Source: Nocardia sp. | Lineage (GTDB): Bacteria; Actinomycetota; Actinomycetes; Mycobacteriales; Mycobacteriaceae | Direction of reading: 5' to 3' | Assembly (NCBI RefSeq): GCF_025465275.1 | Contig: NZ_JAODNK010000062.1 | Span: 62,001 to 126,000, forward strand | DNA: 64,000 bases | Shown: in pieces, positions 8,473 through 16,178 of the stretch | Position numbering within the stretch: the first letter of the stretch is position 1 | How the letters are laid out: every line of letters starts with the position of its first letter | Notes under the pieces: generated by a model | Databases searched by the model: none | Told to the model about the DNA's origin: nothing | The model's input: only the letters and a program-made list of their open reading frames with translations | Translations under genes and position numbers: made by a program

Positions 8473-9267
8473 ATGCCGTACGTCAGTACTGATGGGGCCC
8501 GGGTCTTCTACACCGACTCCGGCCGCCGAGGCCTGCCGACCGTGGTGCTGGGTCACGGATTCTTCATGGATCTGTCGATGTTCGCGCCGCAGGTGGAGTT
8601 CCTGGAATCCGCCGGTTTCCGGGTGCTGTGCTGGGATGCGCGTGGCCACGGCGGCACCACCGCCGATCCGGAGAGCCCTTTCAGCTATTGGGATTCGGCC
8701 CGCGACCTGCTCGCCGTAATGGATGCCGCCGAAGTGGAGCACGCGATCCTGGGCGGCATGTCCCAGGGCGGCTATGTGGCCCTGCGCGCGGCACTGCTCG
8801 CGCCGGAGCGCACGGATGCGCTGATGCTGTTCGATACCGAGGCCGGAGCTTCGACCCCGGCCGAGCAGGCGGACTACCGCGGCCTGTTCGATGCGTGGAC
8901 CAATCCGGACGTGCCGCTGAACGAGCTGGCACCCGGGCTCGCAGCACAATTGATCGGCGGCACTCTCGCCGATCAAGCGCCGTGGCGAGGCAAGTGGGCG
9001 GCCAGTGACCGCCCTGCGATCCGGCAGGCGGCGTTATGCCTGATCGAACGGGAGTCCCTGGCGGATCGCCTCGGCGAAATCAACTGTCCGGTGCTGGTCC
9101 TGCGCGGTGAGCTCGACCGGTCGAGCACCGCGGACAAGTCCGAAGCGCTGGCTTCCGGCCTGCCCGCGGCCGGTCCGGTGGTGACGATCCCGGGCGCCGG
9201 TCATGCGCCGAACTGGACGGCTCCGGACCTGGTCAATGCCGTGATCGACGAGTTCCTCACGCGCTGA
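8473..9267 (+). CDS. Alpha/beta-fold hydrolase
   Basis: A 264-residue cytoplasmic hydrolase. The nucleophile elbow GGMSQGG places Ser97; the oxyanion region LGHGFFMD, the acid-bearing segment LRGELDRSS and the C-terminal GAGHAPNW supply the rest of a complete Ser-Asp-His triad. The ATG at 8473 gives the standard start MPYVSTDGARVFYTDSG, so an upstream in-frame start at 8425 is not used. The cap region is short. Substrate is unknown: esterase, lactonase or epoxide-type hydrolase are all possible. No partner gene is adjacent; strong dyads follow the stop. Confidence 0.9.
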   Translation: MPYVSTDGARVFYTDSGRRGLPTVVLGHGFFMDLSMFAPQVEFLESAGFRVLCWDARGHGGTTADPESPFSYWDSARDLLAVMDAAEVEHAILGGMSQGGYVALRAALLAPERTDALMLFDTEAGASTPAEQADYRGLFDAWTNPDVPLNELAPGLAAQLIGGTLADQAPWRGKWAASDRPAIRQAALCLIERESLADRLGEINCPVLVLRGELDRSSTADKSEALASGLPAAGPVVTIPGAGHAPNWTAPDLVNAVIDEFLTR

Positions 9268-9289
9268 GCAGACTCGCCGGACGGCTGTT

Positions 9290-9327
9290 CGATGCCGATG
9301 AACCGCTGGAACGGCGCATCGGCATCG
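9290..9327 (+). terminator. Hairpin after the alpha/beta hydrolase gene
   Basis: CGATGCCGATG (9290-9300) pairs perfectly with CATCGGCATCG (9317-9327) around a 16-base loop, 23 bases past the stop. There is no T-run, so it may act as an intrinsic terminator of the GC-rich actinobacterial type or as an mRNA-stabilising hairpin. Confidence 0.55.
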
Positions 9328-9330
9328 GGG

Positions 9331-9352
9331 GGTACCTCTGGCCAGAGGTACC
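9331..9352. promoter_or_regulatory. Perfect 22-bp palindrome
   Basis: Each 11-base half reads GGTACCTCTGG, so the whole is an exact palindrome, and a further TCTGGCCAG follows directly, repeating its centre. It lies 212 bases before the DUF6907 gene. The symmetry suggests a dimeric-protein operator or a cruciform; no known regulator matches by eye. The remaining 9353-9563 shows no gene. Confidence 0.5.
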
Positions 9353-9563
9353 TCTGGCCAGCGGTTGCGGAGAACCTTTACGGCCGTGATCGCGACATGT
9401 TCTGATTGCTCCCGGCTCGTGCGCGGCCTCATGTTCTCCCCGTCCATCGGAGTGCGGGGACCTGCTGCGAGGGCTGCGCGAAAGGGGGCGCAGTCCTCGC
9501 GACGGGGAGTCGCTCCGAGTCCGCAGTATCGGTTCGGCTCGATTTACTCAGGGGTTGCTCGAG

Positions 9564-10175
9564 ATGACAACCGTTCTACCTTGTCCGGCATGGTGCGTCG
9601 ATCATGAGGAGCCGGACCCGTTCGACCCCTGCGACGGCGGCCGCCACTGCGGTCAGGAGATATCGGTGCCGGTCGGTGTTTCGACGCGCCAGGTACTGCC
9701 CGCGATGTTCGTACAGCTGAATGCGCACGACTGTAATGGGTTGCGGCACAGCTGGATTGATCTGATCGTACCGAGCCGCGTGCATGCGGAGATGACCGTG
9801 CCGCAGGCCCGCGAGGTCGCCGCCGCACTCATTGCCGGAGCCGACTGCTGGGATGCGCGCATGCCGGCAGGCGCTCTGCTGCAGCCGCATTCGTGTCCCT
9901 TGTGGTGCAAGCAGCACGAGGAGGCGCGAGCGGTCGATCCGCTGGTCGATCGGTGGCACTACGGCTGTGCGCGGGTGGTCCCGGTGACGGGCCCGTGGCT
10001 GTCGGGCACCGAGGTTCGAGTTCGATTGTGCGCCAAGGACTCCGGTCTCGGCCGTCGAGTTGTGATCGGCCTGATCGTGCAGGACGACGATACGCCCGAG
10101 CTCACCGCCGCCGAGGCCCGCCGGATGGCTGCCGCACTACTCGATGCCGCCGATGAGATCGCCGGTGCTCGGTAG
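9564..10175 (+). CDS. Tandem DUF6907-like protein
   Basis: A 203-residue protein containing the same module twice. Module 1 begins CPAWCVDHEEPDPFDP (about residue 7) and module 2 CPLWCKQHEEARAVDP (about residue 109). Each has a C-P-x-W-C-x-x-H-E-E head, a short loop with His, then a beta-rich part and a helix with A-R-x-x-A-A-A-L. The Cys/His head suggests metal binding. DUF6907-type modules are usually single, so the duplication is notable. The start at ATG 9564 is chosen over a TTG nine bases upstream. It sits alone; function is unknown. Confidence 0.75.
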   Translation: MTTVLPCPAWCVDHEEPDPFDPCDGGRHCGQEISVPVGVSTRQVLPAMFVQLNAHDCNGLRHSWIDLIVPSRVHAEMTVPQAREVAAALIAGADCWDARMPAGALLQPHSCPLWCKQHEEARAVDPLVDRWHYGCARVVPVTGPWLSGTEVRVRLCAKDSGLGRRVVIGLIVQDDDTPELTAAEARRMAAALLDAADEIAGAR

Positions 10176-10192
10176 CCGCCGGATCCGGGTCG

Positions 10193-10370
10193 CTACAGCC
10201 TGAGCAGCGCCGTGCGCGTGCTCGCGGCGAGGTCTTCCGGGGGCTGGTCCAGGCCGAAGTATTCGGGTGTCGGTCGCAGTACGAGTTCCGAAAGGCCGTG
10301 CAGCGTGGCCCAGATGGACCTGGCCATGAGTTCGGGCGGGGTGGACGGGGCGAGGATCTCCTCTGGGCCC
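10193..10370 (-). pseudogene. TetR-family regulator, C-terminal remnant
   Basis: The minus strand encodes about 58 residues (PPELMARSIWATLHGLSEL ... TRTALLRL then TAG) that look like the ligand-binding end of a TetR repressor. No helix-turn-helix domain precedes it: upstream of about 10370 the sequence becomes a DUF2306 fragment on the other strand. The N-terminal two-thirds has been lost, so it cannot function as a repressor. Confidence 0.7.
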
Positions 10371-10374
10371 CTGG

Positions 10375-10830
10375 CAGTTCTCCCGATGGCTGCGCACCCG
10401 GCACCGGCGAGTCCATCGCGGCATGGGCAGGGTCTATCTGAGTACCGTTGCGGTGGGCGCGATCGCGGCATTCGTCATGTCGATGTTCAGCTCGGTCGCA
10501 CTGCTGGGATTCTTCGGCTTCGGCACCCTGGCCATCCTGGGGGTGGACGGCCTGGCGTGCCTATCGCGCCGCCCGCTCGCGTGATTTCGCCGGCCACCAG
10601 GCCTGGGCGATCCGCAATTTCGCACTCACCTATGCCGCGGTGACGCTCCGATTGTGGTTCGGCGCACTGATTTTGGTGCAGCTGCCGTTTGTGCACGGGC
10701 CGGACGCGTTTACCGCCATCTCCACCAATGCGTACGCGCCGCTGGCCTTCTTGGCGGTGGCTGCCCAACCTGGTCATCGCCGAGTTCATGATCCGCCGCC
10801 GCGGCCTGCCCGCCCTTCGAATAACGGTGC
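10375..10830 (+). pseudogene. DUF2306 membrane protein remnant, frameshifted
   Basis: Three consecutive frames together spell the C-terminal half of a DUF2306 integral membrane protein: FSRWLRTRHRRVHRGMGRVY to TLAILG (10375 to about 10545), then AARSRDFAGHQAWAIRNFAL to APLAFLA (about 10550-10757), then WLPNLVIAEFMIRRRG. Two frameshifts are needed and the N-terminal half is missing. The break coincides with the truncated TetR gene on the other strand, so one deletion probably removed both 5' ends. It ends just before the convergent ABC gene. Confidence 0.7.
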
Positions 10831-10843
10831 AGGAGGCCGCTTC

Positions 10844-12619
10844 TCAGACGGAGGCGAGCGGTGGCGTGGCGATGCGCAAGGCGCTGACGAGTTCGCGGTA
10901 GAGCGTGTCTCCCGCGAGGAGTTCCGCATGGGTTCCGGTGGCACGGAGCGCGCCGTCCTCCATCAGCCAGATGGTGTCGGCATCGATCACCGTGGAGAGC
11001 CGGTGCGCGATGGTGACGACGGCGCTGTCCCGTGCGATGTCGTGGATGATGTCCTGAACCGCCGCCTCGGTGCGGCCGTCGAGCTGTGCGGTCGCCTCGT
11101 CCAGCAGCAGCACGTCGGGTCGCCGGACAATGGCGCGCGCCAAGGCAATGCGCTGGCGCTGACCGCCGGAAAGGCTGGTGTGCGCCACCGGCTCATCCAA
11201 TCCGCCGGACAGGCGCCGCACGGTGTCGGCCAGTCCGACAGCCTCCAATGCCGCCCAGGCTTCCGCATCGGTGGCGTCCGGATAGCGGTAGATCACATTG
11301 TCTCGCACGGTCCCGGCCAGCAGCGGCGTCTCCTGCTCGACATAGCTGATGCGCGCGCGGATGCTGTCGATGCGCAAGGTGTCATAATCCGTGTCGTCCA
11401 ACATGATTCTCCCACTGTCCGGTCCGTAGAACCGCAGCATGAGCGAGAACAGCGTGGTCTTGCCCGCTCCGGACGGCCCGACAACGGCGGTGTGCCCGCG
11501 CCGTGGCACGGCCGCGGTGAGATGACTGAGCGCGGGCTGAGTGCCGCCCGGATAAGTCACCGAAACATCCTCGAAAGTCAGCACATTGCGACCCGTCCTA
11601 CTGGTTGAGTCGGCGCTTCCGGCGGAAAGGTCTTCGGTGCGAATAGATTCCGCCTCCCGCAGCCGTGCCGCCGCGGCGACCCCGGACTGGAGTTGCGCCA
11701 CCTGCGTGGTCATCTCACCGACAGGGTCCGCGAGCTGAAATGCGTACAGCAGGAAGGCAACCAGGGTGGAGACCGCGAGCTCGCCCTGTCCGACCCGCCA
11801 TGCGCCGTAGGCGAGAATGACGATAATGCCCAGCTGGATACCGCTGCCCGCGACCGTCCACGCGACCGCCTCGATGCGCACGGCCCGCACGGCATGCCGC
11901 GCCGAGGTCCGCGCTTCGGCGATCACCCGCCGGCTCTCCCGCTCCTCGGAGCCACTGGATTTCACCGTGCGCACCGCCCGGATGCCGCCTTCGAGAATCC
12001 CTCCGAGCCTGCCCACGGATTCCTGGGCCTGCCGCTGCGCGATGGCGATGGCGGGCATGAGCCAGCCCGCGAGCACCGCGATGATCAGCACCGCGGCCAG
12101 CGTGCACAGCAGTAGCGGCACATCCAAAAAGGCCATCAGGATCAGCGTGCCGACCAGCGAGATGGCGCCGTTGATGAGATGAATCAGACTGGAGGATGCG
12201 GCCTCACGCAGCAGCAGGGTGTCCGAGGTGACCCGGGTGACCAGCTCACCGGGCGGGCGGAACTGCAGATCCGGCAGCACCCCGCGGAAGAACCGGCGCA
12301 CCAGACTGGCCCGTGCGTCGAGCACGATGTGCTCGGCAATGCGTCCCAGCAGAATCCACTCGGCCAGTCCGAAGCCCGCGCCGACTACCAGCAGAGCGGC
12401 GAGCAGCGAGATCGGCGGCACCAGCGAACCCGCCGCACCGACCGAGTCGAGGATCCATTTGGTGGCGAGCGGTGTGGCCAGAGCCGCTGCCGTATAGCCG
12501 AATCCGAGGAACAGGGCAAGCAGCAGCCGTCGCCGATGTGGGCGCACGAAAGACCACAGCACCTGCAGGTGCTGTCCGCGTCCGGCAGTGGTGGACACAG
12601 TGGTTGCGGTATCTCGCAT
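10844..12619 (-). CDS. ABC exporter, fused permease and ATPase
   Basis: A 591-residue half-transporter: six membrane spans (about residues 25-310) followed by an ATPase domain with Walker A GPSGAGKTT (about 380), signature LSGGQRQRIALARA (about 480), Walker B VLLLDEAT and switch His in IAHRLST. It would work as a homodimer exporting drugs, lipids or peptides. The ATG at 12619 sits two bases from a 28-bp dyad shared with the divergent TetR gene, so it is very probably repressed by that regulator and induced by its ligand or substrate. Confidence 0.93.
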   Translation of the reverse strand: MRDTATTVSTTAGRGQHLQVLWSFVRPHRRRLLLALFLGFGYTAAALATPLATKWILDSVGAAGSLVPPISLLAALLVVGAGFGLAEWILLGRIAEHIVLDARASLVRRFFRGVLPDLQFRPPGELVTRVTSDTLLLREAASSSLIHLINGAISLVGTLILMAFLDVPLLLCTLAAVLIIAVLAGWLMPAIAIAQRQAQESVGRLGGILEGGIRAVRTVKSSGSEERESRRVIAEARTSARHAVRAVRIEAVAWTVAGSGIQLGIIVILAYGAWRVGQGELAVSTLVAFLLYAFQLADPVGEMTTQVAQLQSGVAAAARLREAESIRTEDLSAGSADSTSRTGRNVLTFEDVSVTYPGGTQPALSHLTAAVPRRGHTAVVGPSGAGKTTLFSLMLRFYGPDSGRIMLDDTDYDTLRIDSIRARISYVEQETPLLAGTVRDNVIYRYPDATDAEAWAALEAVGLADTVRRLSGGLDEPVAHTSLSGGQRQRIALARAIVRRPDVLLLDEATAQLDGRTEAAVQDIIHDIARDSAVVTIAHRLSTVIDADTIWLMEDGALRATGTHAELLAGDTLYRELVSALRIATPPLASV

Positions 12620-12622
12620 TCC

Positions 12623-12650
12623 TGTAATGGAACACTATTGTTCCATTACA
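12623..12650. promoter_or_regulatory. TetR operator between ABC exporter and tetR
   Basis: Perfect inverted repeat: TGTAATGGAACA (12623-12634), spacer CTAT, then its exact complement TGTTCCATTACA (12639-12650). It lies between divergent starts and abuts the exporter ATG, so a bound dimer would block both promoters. Confidence 0.8.
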
Positions 12651-12694
12651 GTCAAATGATGAACCCTTTAGGGTCACCTGATACCGTTCCGGCT

Positions 12695-13279
12695 ATGACT
12701 GCCACCGCTCCCGCCGCGCGAACCGGCGTCCGAGCCCGCACCCGCGCGGCCATCCTGGATGCGGCGGCCGAGGTCCTCACGGCGACGCCGACGGCCTCGC
12801 TGGGTCAGATCGCCACCGCCGCCGAGGTCGGCCGCACCACCCTGCACCGCTACTTCCCCGAGCGAATCGATCTGCTGCGCGCGCTCGCCCGGCACGTCAC
12901 CGACCTCAGCAGTCAGGCCATCGTGCGCGCCGAACCGACGGGCGGCACGCCGCTCGCGGCGCTGCGCCGGGTGGTGGAAGGCCAGTTCGCCCTCGGCCCG
13001 ATCCTGCTGTTCGTCTACACCGAGCCGACCCTCGCCGGTGACAGCGCACTCTGGGACGAACTCGAACGCGGCGATGATCCGGTGGACGCGGTCCTGGTCA
13101 GAGTGCGCGAAGCCACCGGCTCCGCCCTCCCACTGCCCTGGATCCGCCGCACGTTCTGGGCCCTGCTCTACGCGGGCTGGGAGGCGGCCAAGGAGGACGG
13201 CACGCCCCGCCACGAATTGGTGGACGCCATCATGACCACCCTCACCCGCGGCGTCCTCTCCGAACCTGAACCCGCATAA
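12695..13279 (+). CDS. TetR/AcrR-family repressor
   Basis: A 194-residue regulator. The N-terminal DNA-binding domain (about residues 10-60) reads ILDAAAEVLT ... LGQIATAAEVGRTTLHRYFP, a standard TetR helix-turn-helix; the rest is the ligand domain. ATGs at 12656 and 12659, immediately downstream of the operator, are also in frame and could be used. The gene is divergent from the ABC exporter and shares a perfect palindrome with it, so it most likely represses the exporter and itself. Confidence 0.88.
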   Translation: MTATAPAARTGVRARTRAAILDAAAEVLTATPTASLGQIATAAEVGRTTLHRYFPERIDLLRALARHVTDLSSQAIVRAEPTGGTPLAALRRVVEGQFALGPILLFVYTEPTLAGDSALWDELERGDDPVDAVLVRVREATGSALPLPWIRRTFWALLYAGWEAAKEDGTPRHELVDAIMTTLTRGVLSEPEPA

Positions 13280-13313
13280 CCGAACCCGGCCGCGGCGCAG
13301 ATCCGGTTCGCCG

Positions 13314-14036
13314 CTATTCGGGAAAGCCGACGTCTACCTCGACGCTGTCGCGTTCGAGGTACATGCGCCAATAGTGTTCACCCAGTTCATCATTCGACAG
13401 GCGATTGATCTCGATGCCGGCGGGAACCAGTTCCGGATGGTTGTCGATGAGCTCCTCCGCGAAGCTGCTTCCGATGAGAACGCCGATATTCAGTACGCCC
13501 GCGTAAACCCCCGTGCCGTTCAGCTCCGCCGCGAGCTGCTGCACATAACCGCGCTGGGCGGCCAGGGCCACACCGAAATTGGCGAGGTGCGGCCACGCCA
13601 CGTGCGGTGAGGAGCCGGAGGAGAAGAGCAGCGCACCGTCGCCGCGAGCGATCATGGCGGGCGCCAGGGCGCGCGTCATGAGAATCGGCGAGTGCAGTTT
13701 GAGCGCCATGGGCACGCTCAGTCCGGATACGTCCAGGTCGAGTGTGGACGGAATGCGGTCGGCCATATCCCCGGTCGCGCCGTGCACGGCGACATCGATC
13801 TCGCCGAAGTCCGCGCGAATCGCGCCGACGGTGTCGCGCATCTGGGTCGCGTCGGTGACATCGGCGGGAAACGCCACGGCCTCGATCCCCTCGGCCTGCA
13901 GGTCCTTGACGTGTTGTTCGGCCTTGTCGGGTCGACGCCCGACGACCGCCACCTGGAACCCCTCCCGGCCGAATACACGTGCGGTGCCCATGCCGAGTCC
14001 GGGTCCGAAGCCGAAGATCGCGATGGTCTTGCTCAT
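13314..14036 (-). CDS. Atypical short-chain dehydrogenase/reductase
   Basis: A 240-residue Rossmann protein. The nucleotide-binding loop GFGPGLGMGTARVF is a variant of TGxxxGxG, and PADVTD plus a NAG-equivalent VHGA are present. The catalytic Tyr-x-x-x-Lys motif is absent: the aligned segment reads NFGVALAAQRGYV, with Phe and Leu at those positions. It may be a non-catalytic or mechanistically different member. The ATG at 14036 faces a divergent TetR gene across two copies of a 16-base operator, so the pair is likely co-regulated. Confidence 0.85.
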   Translation of the reverse strand: MSKTIAIFGFGPGLGMGTARVFGREGFQVAVVGRRPDKAEQHVKDLQAEGIEAVAFPADVTDATQMRDTVGAIRADFGEIDVAVHGATGDMADRIPSTLDLDVSGLSVPMALKLHSPILMTRALAPAMIARGDGALLFSSGSSPHVAWPHLANFGVALAAQRGYVQQLAAELNGTGVYAGVLNIGVLIGSSFAEELIDNHPELVPAGIEINRLSNDELGEHYWRMYLERDSVEVDVGFPE

Positions 14037-14052
14037 GTGGTGCCTCGCTAAG

Positions 14053-14109
14053 TTGAGCAGTGGTTCAAGTTACTACTCGACGCTAGCATTAAGTTGAACC
14101 CATGCTCAA
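14053..14109. promoter_or_regulatory. Twin TetR operators
   Basis: TTGAGCAGTGGTTCAA (14053-14068) and TTGAACCCATGCTCAA (14094-14109) are the same imperfect palindrome in opposite orientation, 25 bases apart, between the SDR and TetR starts. The form TTGA-N8-TCAA suits a TetR dimer; one site may control each promoter. Confidence 0.7.
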
Positions 14110-14143
14110 GATATTTCGAGCCCCGGATTTGTAGGATCGGCGA

Positions 14144-14785
14144 ATGTCCTCGAACAAGCCGCTCCGCCTCGACGCGCGCCGCAATCGCGATGCGCTGGTG
14201 ACCGCGGCCCGCGAGGTATTCGCCGAACGCGGCCTCGACGCCCCGGTGAAAGAGATCGCCGCCCGCGCGGGCGTGGCCATCGGTACCCTCTACAACCGCT
14301 TCCCCACCCGCGACGAGCTCATCGCCGCCGCCGTCGAGGACCGCATCGAGTCCGGTGGCCGAATTGCCGAGCAGGCCATGCTGATCGACGACCCGTGGGA
14401 GTCCTTCACCTACCTGGTCGAGAAGGTCTGTGAAGTGCAAGCCGGCGACCGCCTGCTCAATGAACTCGCGGTTCGTGCCGCCCCCAGCGCCGCGATCGCT
14501 CGCGCCCGCGAGGACGGCCACCGGAAGATGCGCGAAATCGTCACCCGTGCACAGCAAGCCGGAGCCCTGCGCCCGGACTGGGTGCTGGAGGACATCGCCT
14601 TCATCACCTGGGCGCACACCCGGATCGTCGAGGCGACCGGGACGCTGGCTCCGGACGCCTGGCGTCGCCATCTGGCCTTCGTCTTCGACGGCCTGCGCGC
14701 CTCGGCCGCGCACCCGCTGCCGGTCCCGCCGATTACCGAGGAGCAGCTCATGGACGCGCTCGGAGCAGGCTCGGAGCCGTCCTGA
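14144..14785 (+). CDS. TetR/AcrR-family regulator
   Basis: A 213-residue regulator with the helix-turn-helix VKEIAARAGVAIGTLYNRFP at about residues 37-56 and a helical C-terminal ligand domain. It starts at the ATG at 14144, 107 bases from the divergent SDR gene, with duplicated 16-base palindromes between. The arrangement predicts autoregulation and control of the SDR gene. Ligand is unknown. Confidence 0.9.
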   Translation: MSSNKPLRLDARRNRDALVTAAREVFAERGLDAPVKEIAARAGVAIGTLYNRFPTRDELIAAAVEDRIESGGRIAEQAMLIDDPWESFTYLVEKVCEVQAGDRLLNELAVRAAPSAAIARAREDGHRKMREIVTRAQQAGALRPDWVLEDIAFITWAHTRIVEATGTLAPDAWRRHLAFVFDGLRASAAHPLPVPPITEEQLMDALGAGSEPS

Positions 14786-14808
14786 CCATTGCGGGCTATG
14801 GTGGGTAG

Positions 14809-14976
14809 GTGGGTGTCATCGGTGAACTATTCCCAGGCAAGAAACTGGACGACGAGGGCAGTGGCGACAGCGACGGTCAGGGCCATCGCCCGCGCATGGA
14901 TGTCGATCTGGATGCCGGCGTAATCCGGCTGGCCCCGTCGAAGCCCACCGGCGAATCGGATGCAGCGGCCGAATGA
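14809..14976 (+). CDS. Small acidic protein, DUF6191-like
   Basis: A 55-residue ORF from GTG: begins VGVIGELFPGKKLDDEG and ends DAGVIRLAPSKPTGESDAAAE. A short N-terminal hydrophobic patch with FPGKK, an acidic middle, and a D-x-D-x-G-V-I-R-L tail recall the actinobacterial DUF6191 small proteins (recalled, not searched). It starts 24 bases after the TetR stop, so it may be co-transcribed. Its last 100 bases are antisense to the 3' end of the phosphoribosyltransferase gene; one of the two ends may be mis-drawn. Confidence 0.5.
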   Translation: MGVIGELFPGKKLDDEGSGDSDGQGHRPRMDVDLDAGVIRLAPSKPTGESDAAAE

Positions 14977-15605
14977 TTCGTGCCCAGCATCGACGCGATG
15001 TCGGTGCTGGTGGTCGGTGCGGAATCGCGATACCACTTGTCGGCGGTCGGCGGTTGCGCCGGAGCATTGAGGCAGACGATCTTGTCCGCATAGGGGGACA
15101 GGCCGCTCAGCGCCTGCCGCCCTGCCACCGGGACCGCAACGGCGACGCGAATGGCTCCGTGCATGCGCGCCATCCGGCAGGCATCGCGCACGGCGCCCGC
15201 CTCGGTGAGACAGTCGTCCACGATGACAACGGTGCGATTCTCCAGGCGCACCCGCGGATCTTCGCCGCGGTAGCTGAAAGCATTGTGGCGCAGGATCTTC
15301 CATTGCGCCTGCTGCGTGTGTTCGCGTTCCGGATCGCCGAGCTCACCGCGCGCCACGGCGGCGGTGTCGATCAGCAGGGTGTGGTCCTCGCCGAGCAGCC
15401 CGTAGACAAGATCGGGGCAGCGGGCCACGGCCAGCGGCAGTACCAGGATCACATCCAGGAGTACGTGCAGCCGGGCGGCGAGTTCGCTTGCGACGCGGAC
15501 CCCGCCGCCGGGCAGGGCGAGTACCACCACATCATGGCCGCGAAAGGCCGACAGCAGTCCGGCCAACTGCCGGCCCGCGTCGTTGCGGTCCATGAACGGC
15601 GGCAT
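14877..15605 (-). CDS. Phosphoribosyltransferase-fold protein
   Basis: A 242-residue protein. Segments LALPGGGVRVASELAARL, DVILVLPLAV and VVIVDDCLTEAGAV correspond to the PP-loop, hood and PRPP-binding loop of type I phosphoribosyltransferases, although the PRPP loop departs from the usual VDDGIATG. The last 40 residues are Ser/Ala-rich and overlap the small gene on the plus strand. A GGGGA ribosome site precedes the ATG. Proteins of this kind are common in actinomycetes with no fixed substrate; a nucleobase is not indicated. Confidence 0.75.
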   Translation of the reverse strand: MPPFMDRNDAGRQLAGLLSAFRGHDVVVLALPGGGVRVASELAARLHVLLDVILVLPLAVARCPDLVYGLLGEDHTLLIDTAAVARGELGDPEREHTQQAQWKILRHNAFSYRGEDPRVRLENRTVVIVDDCLTEAGAVRDACRMARMHGAIRVAVAVPVAGRQALSGLSPYADKIVCLNAPAQPPTADKWYRDSAPTTSTDIASMLGTNHSAAASDSPVGFDGASRITPASRSTSMRGRWP

Positions 15606-15665
15606 TCGTTTCCCCGACTGTGAATGTCAGCCCGTGCTCGACGGCGATCGCAGGAGGGGTATTCG

Positions 15666-15791
15666 ATGACTGTGCACGCCAGGGTGATTCGGCCGGACAG
15701 CGGCCGTGGGCAGCACTTGCTGGAAGCGGGCGATCTGCTCAGGAACCGTCGTCATCAGATGCCCTCTCCAGTGAGCTGCCACGGTTCGTGA
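15666..15791 (+). CDS. Candidate 41-residue ORF
   Basis: MTVHARVIRPDSGRGQHLLE starts eight bases after a strong AGGAGG (15652-15657) and stops at 15791. No family is recognised and the C-terminus is not distinctive. It is the only plausible coding element in the otherwise empty 15606-15938 interval, and it may instead be the start of a decayed gene. Confidence 0.3.
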   Translation: MTVHARVIRPDSGRGQHLLEAGDLLRNRRHQMPSPVSCHGS

Positions 15792-15938
15792 GCTGGGTAA
15801 ACAGGCTCATACAGGGCAGAGCCCCAGTGTACGCCCGATCGACTACCGGCCCTCGGCATTCACCGCGGGATCGGCCGGCGACCTTGCAGGGGGCGCCGGC
15901 CGAATCCGGTTGGTGCACAGCGGCCCAGTCGGATCAGT

Positions 15939-16133
15939 TCACGGTTTCAGGAAGGTGGCTGCGATCCCCCAGAACCGGTCGCGGTCCACCGAATGGAAAT
16001 CCCACGTCTCGGCGATTTGATGTGTCGCGCTGACGATGCCGGATACGTCGAAATCGTCGCGGGTAGCAGTGCCCTTGTCCTCGAGGGCGGCGATGACGTA
16101 TGCGGTGGCGGTCTCCACACTGTGGGGCAGCAC
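15939..16133 (-). CDS. Small conserved-looking hypothetical protein
   Basis: A 64-residue ORF with a GTG start seven bases after GGAG. The sequence (VLPHSVETATAYVIAALEDK ... FDVSGIVSATHQIAETWDFH ... FWGIAATFLKP) has normal amino-acid balance and alternating helix-like segments, unlike shadow frames. It contains no membrane span and no motif I know. It lies 45 bases upstream of the 5' to 3' end of the next minus-strand gene's stop, i.e. downstream of the acyl-CoA ligase operon, and could be its last gene. Confidence 0.5.
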   Translation of the reverse strand: MLPHSVETATAYVIAALEDKGTATRDDFDVSGIVSATHQIAETWDFHSVDRDRFWGIAATFLKP

Positions 16134-16178
16134 GCAAGGCTCCAATCGGTCGTCGGAATGAGGTTGCGGTATAAGGGA

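Noticed and set aside
11086..12627. Plus-strand ORFs opposite the ABC exporter, and similar long shadows opposite most genes
   Set aside because: High G+C keeps stop codons rare on the opposite strand; these frames lack motifs and overlap well-supported genes fully.
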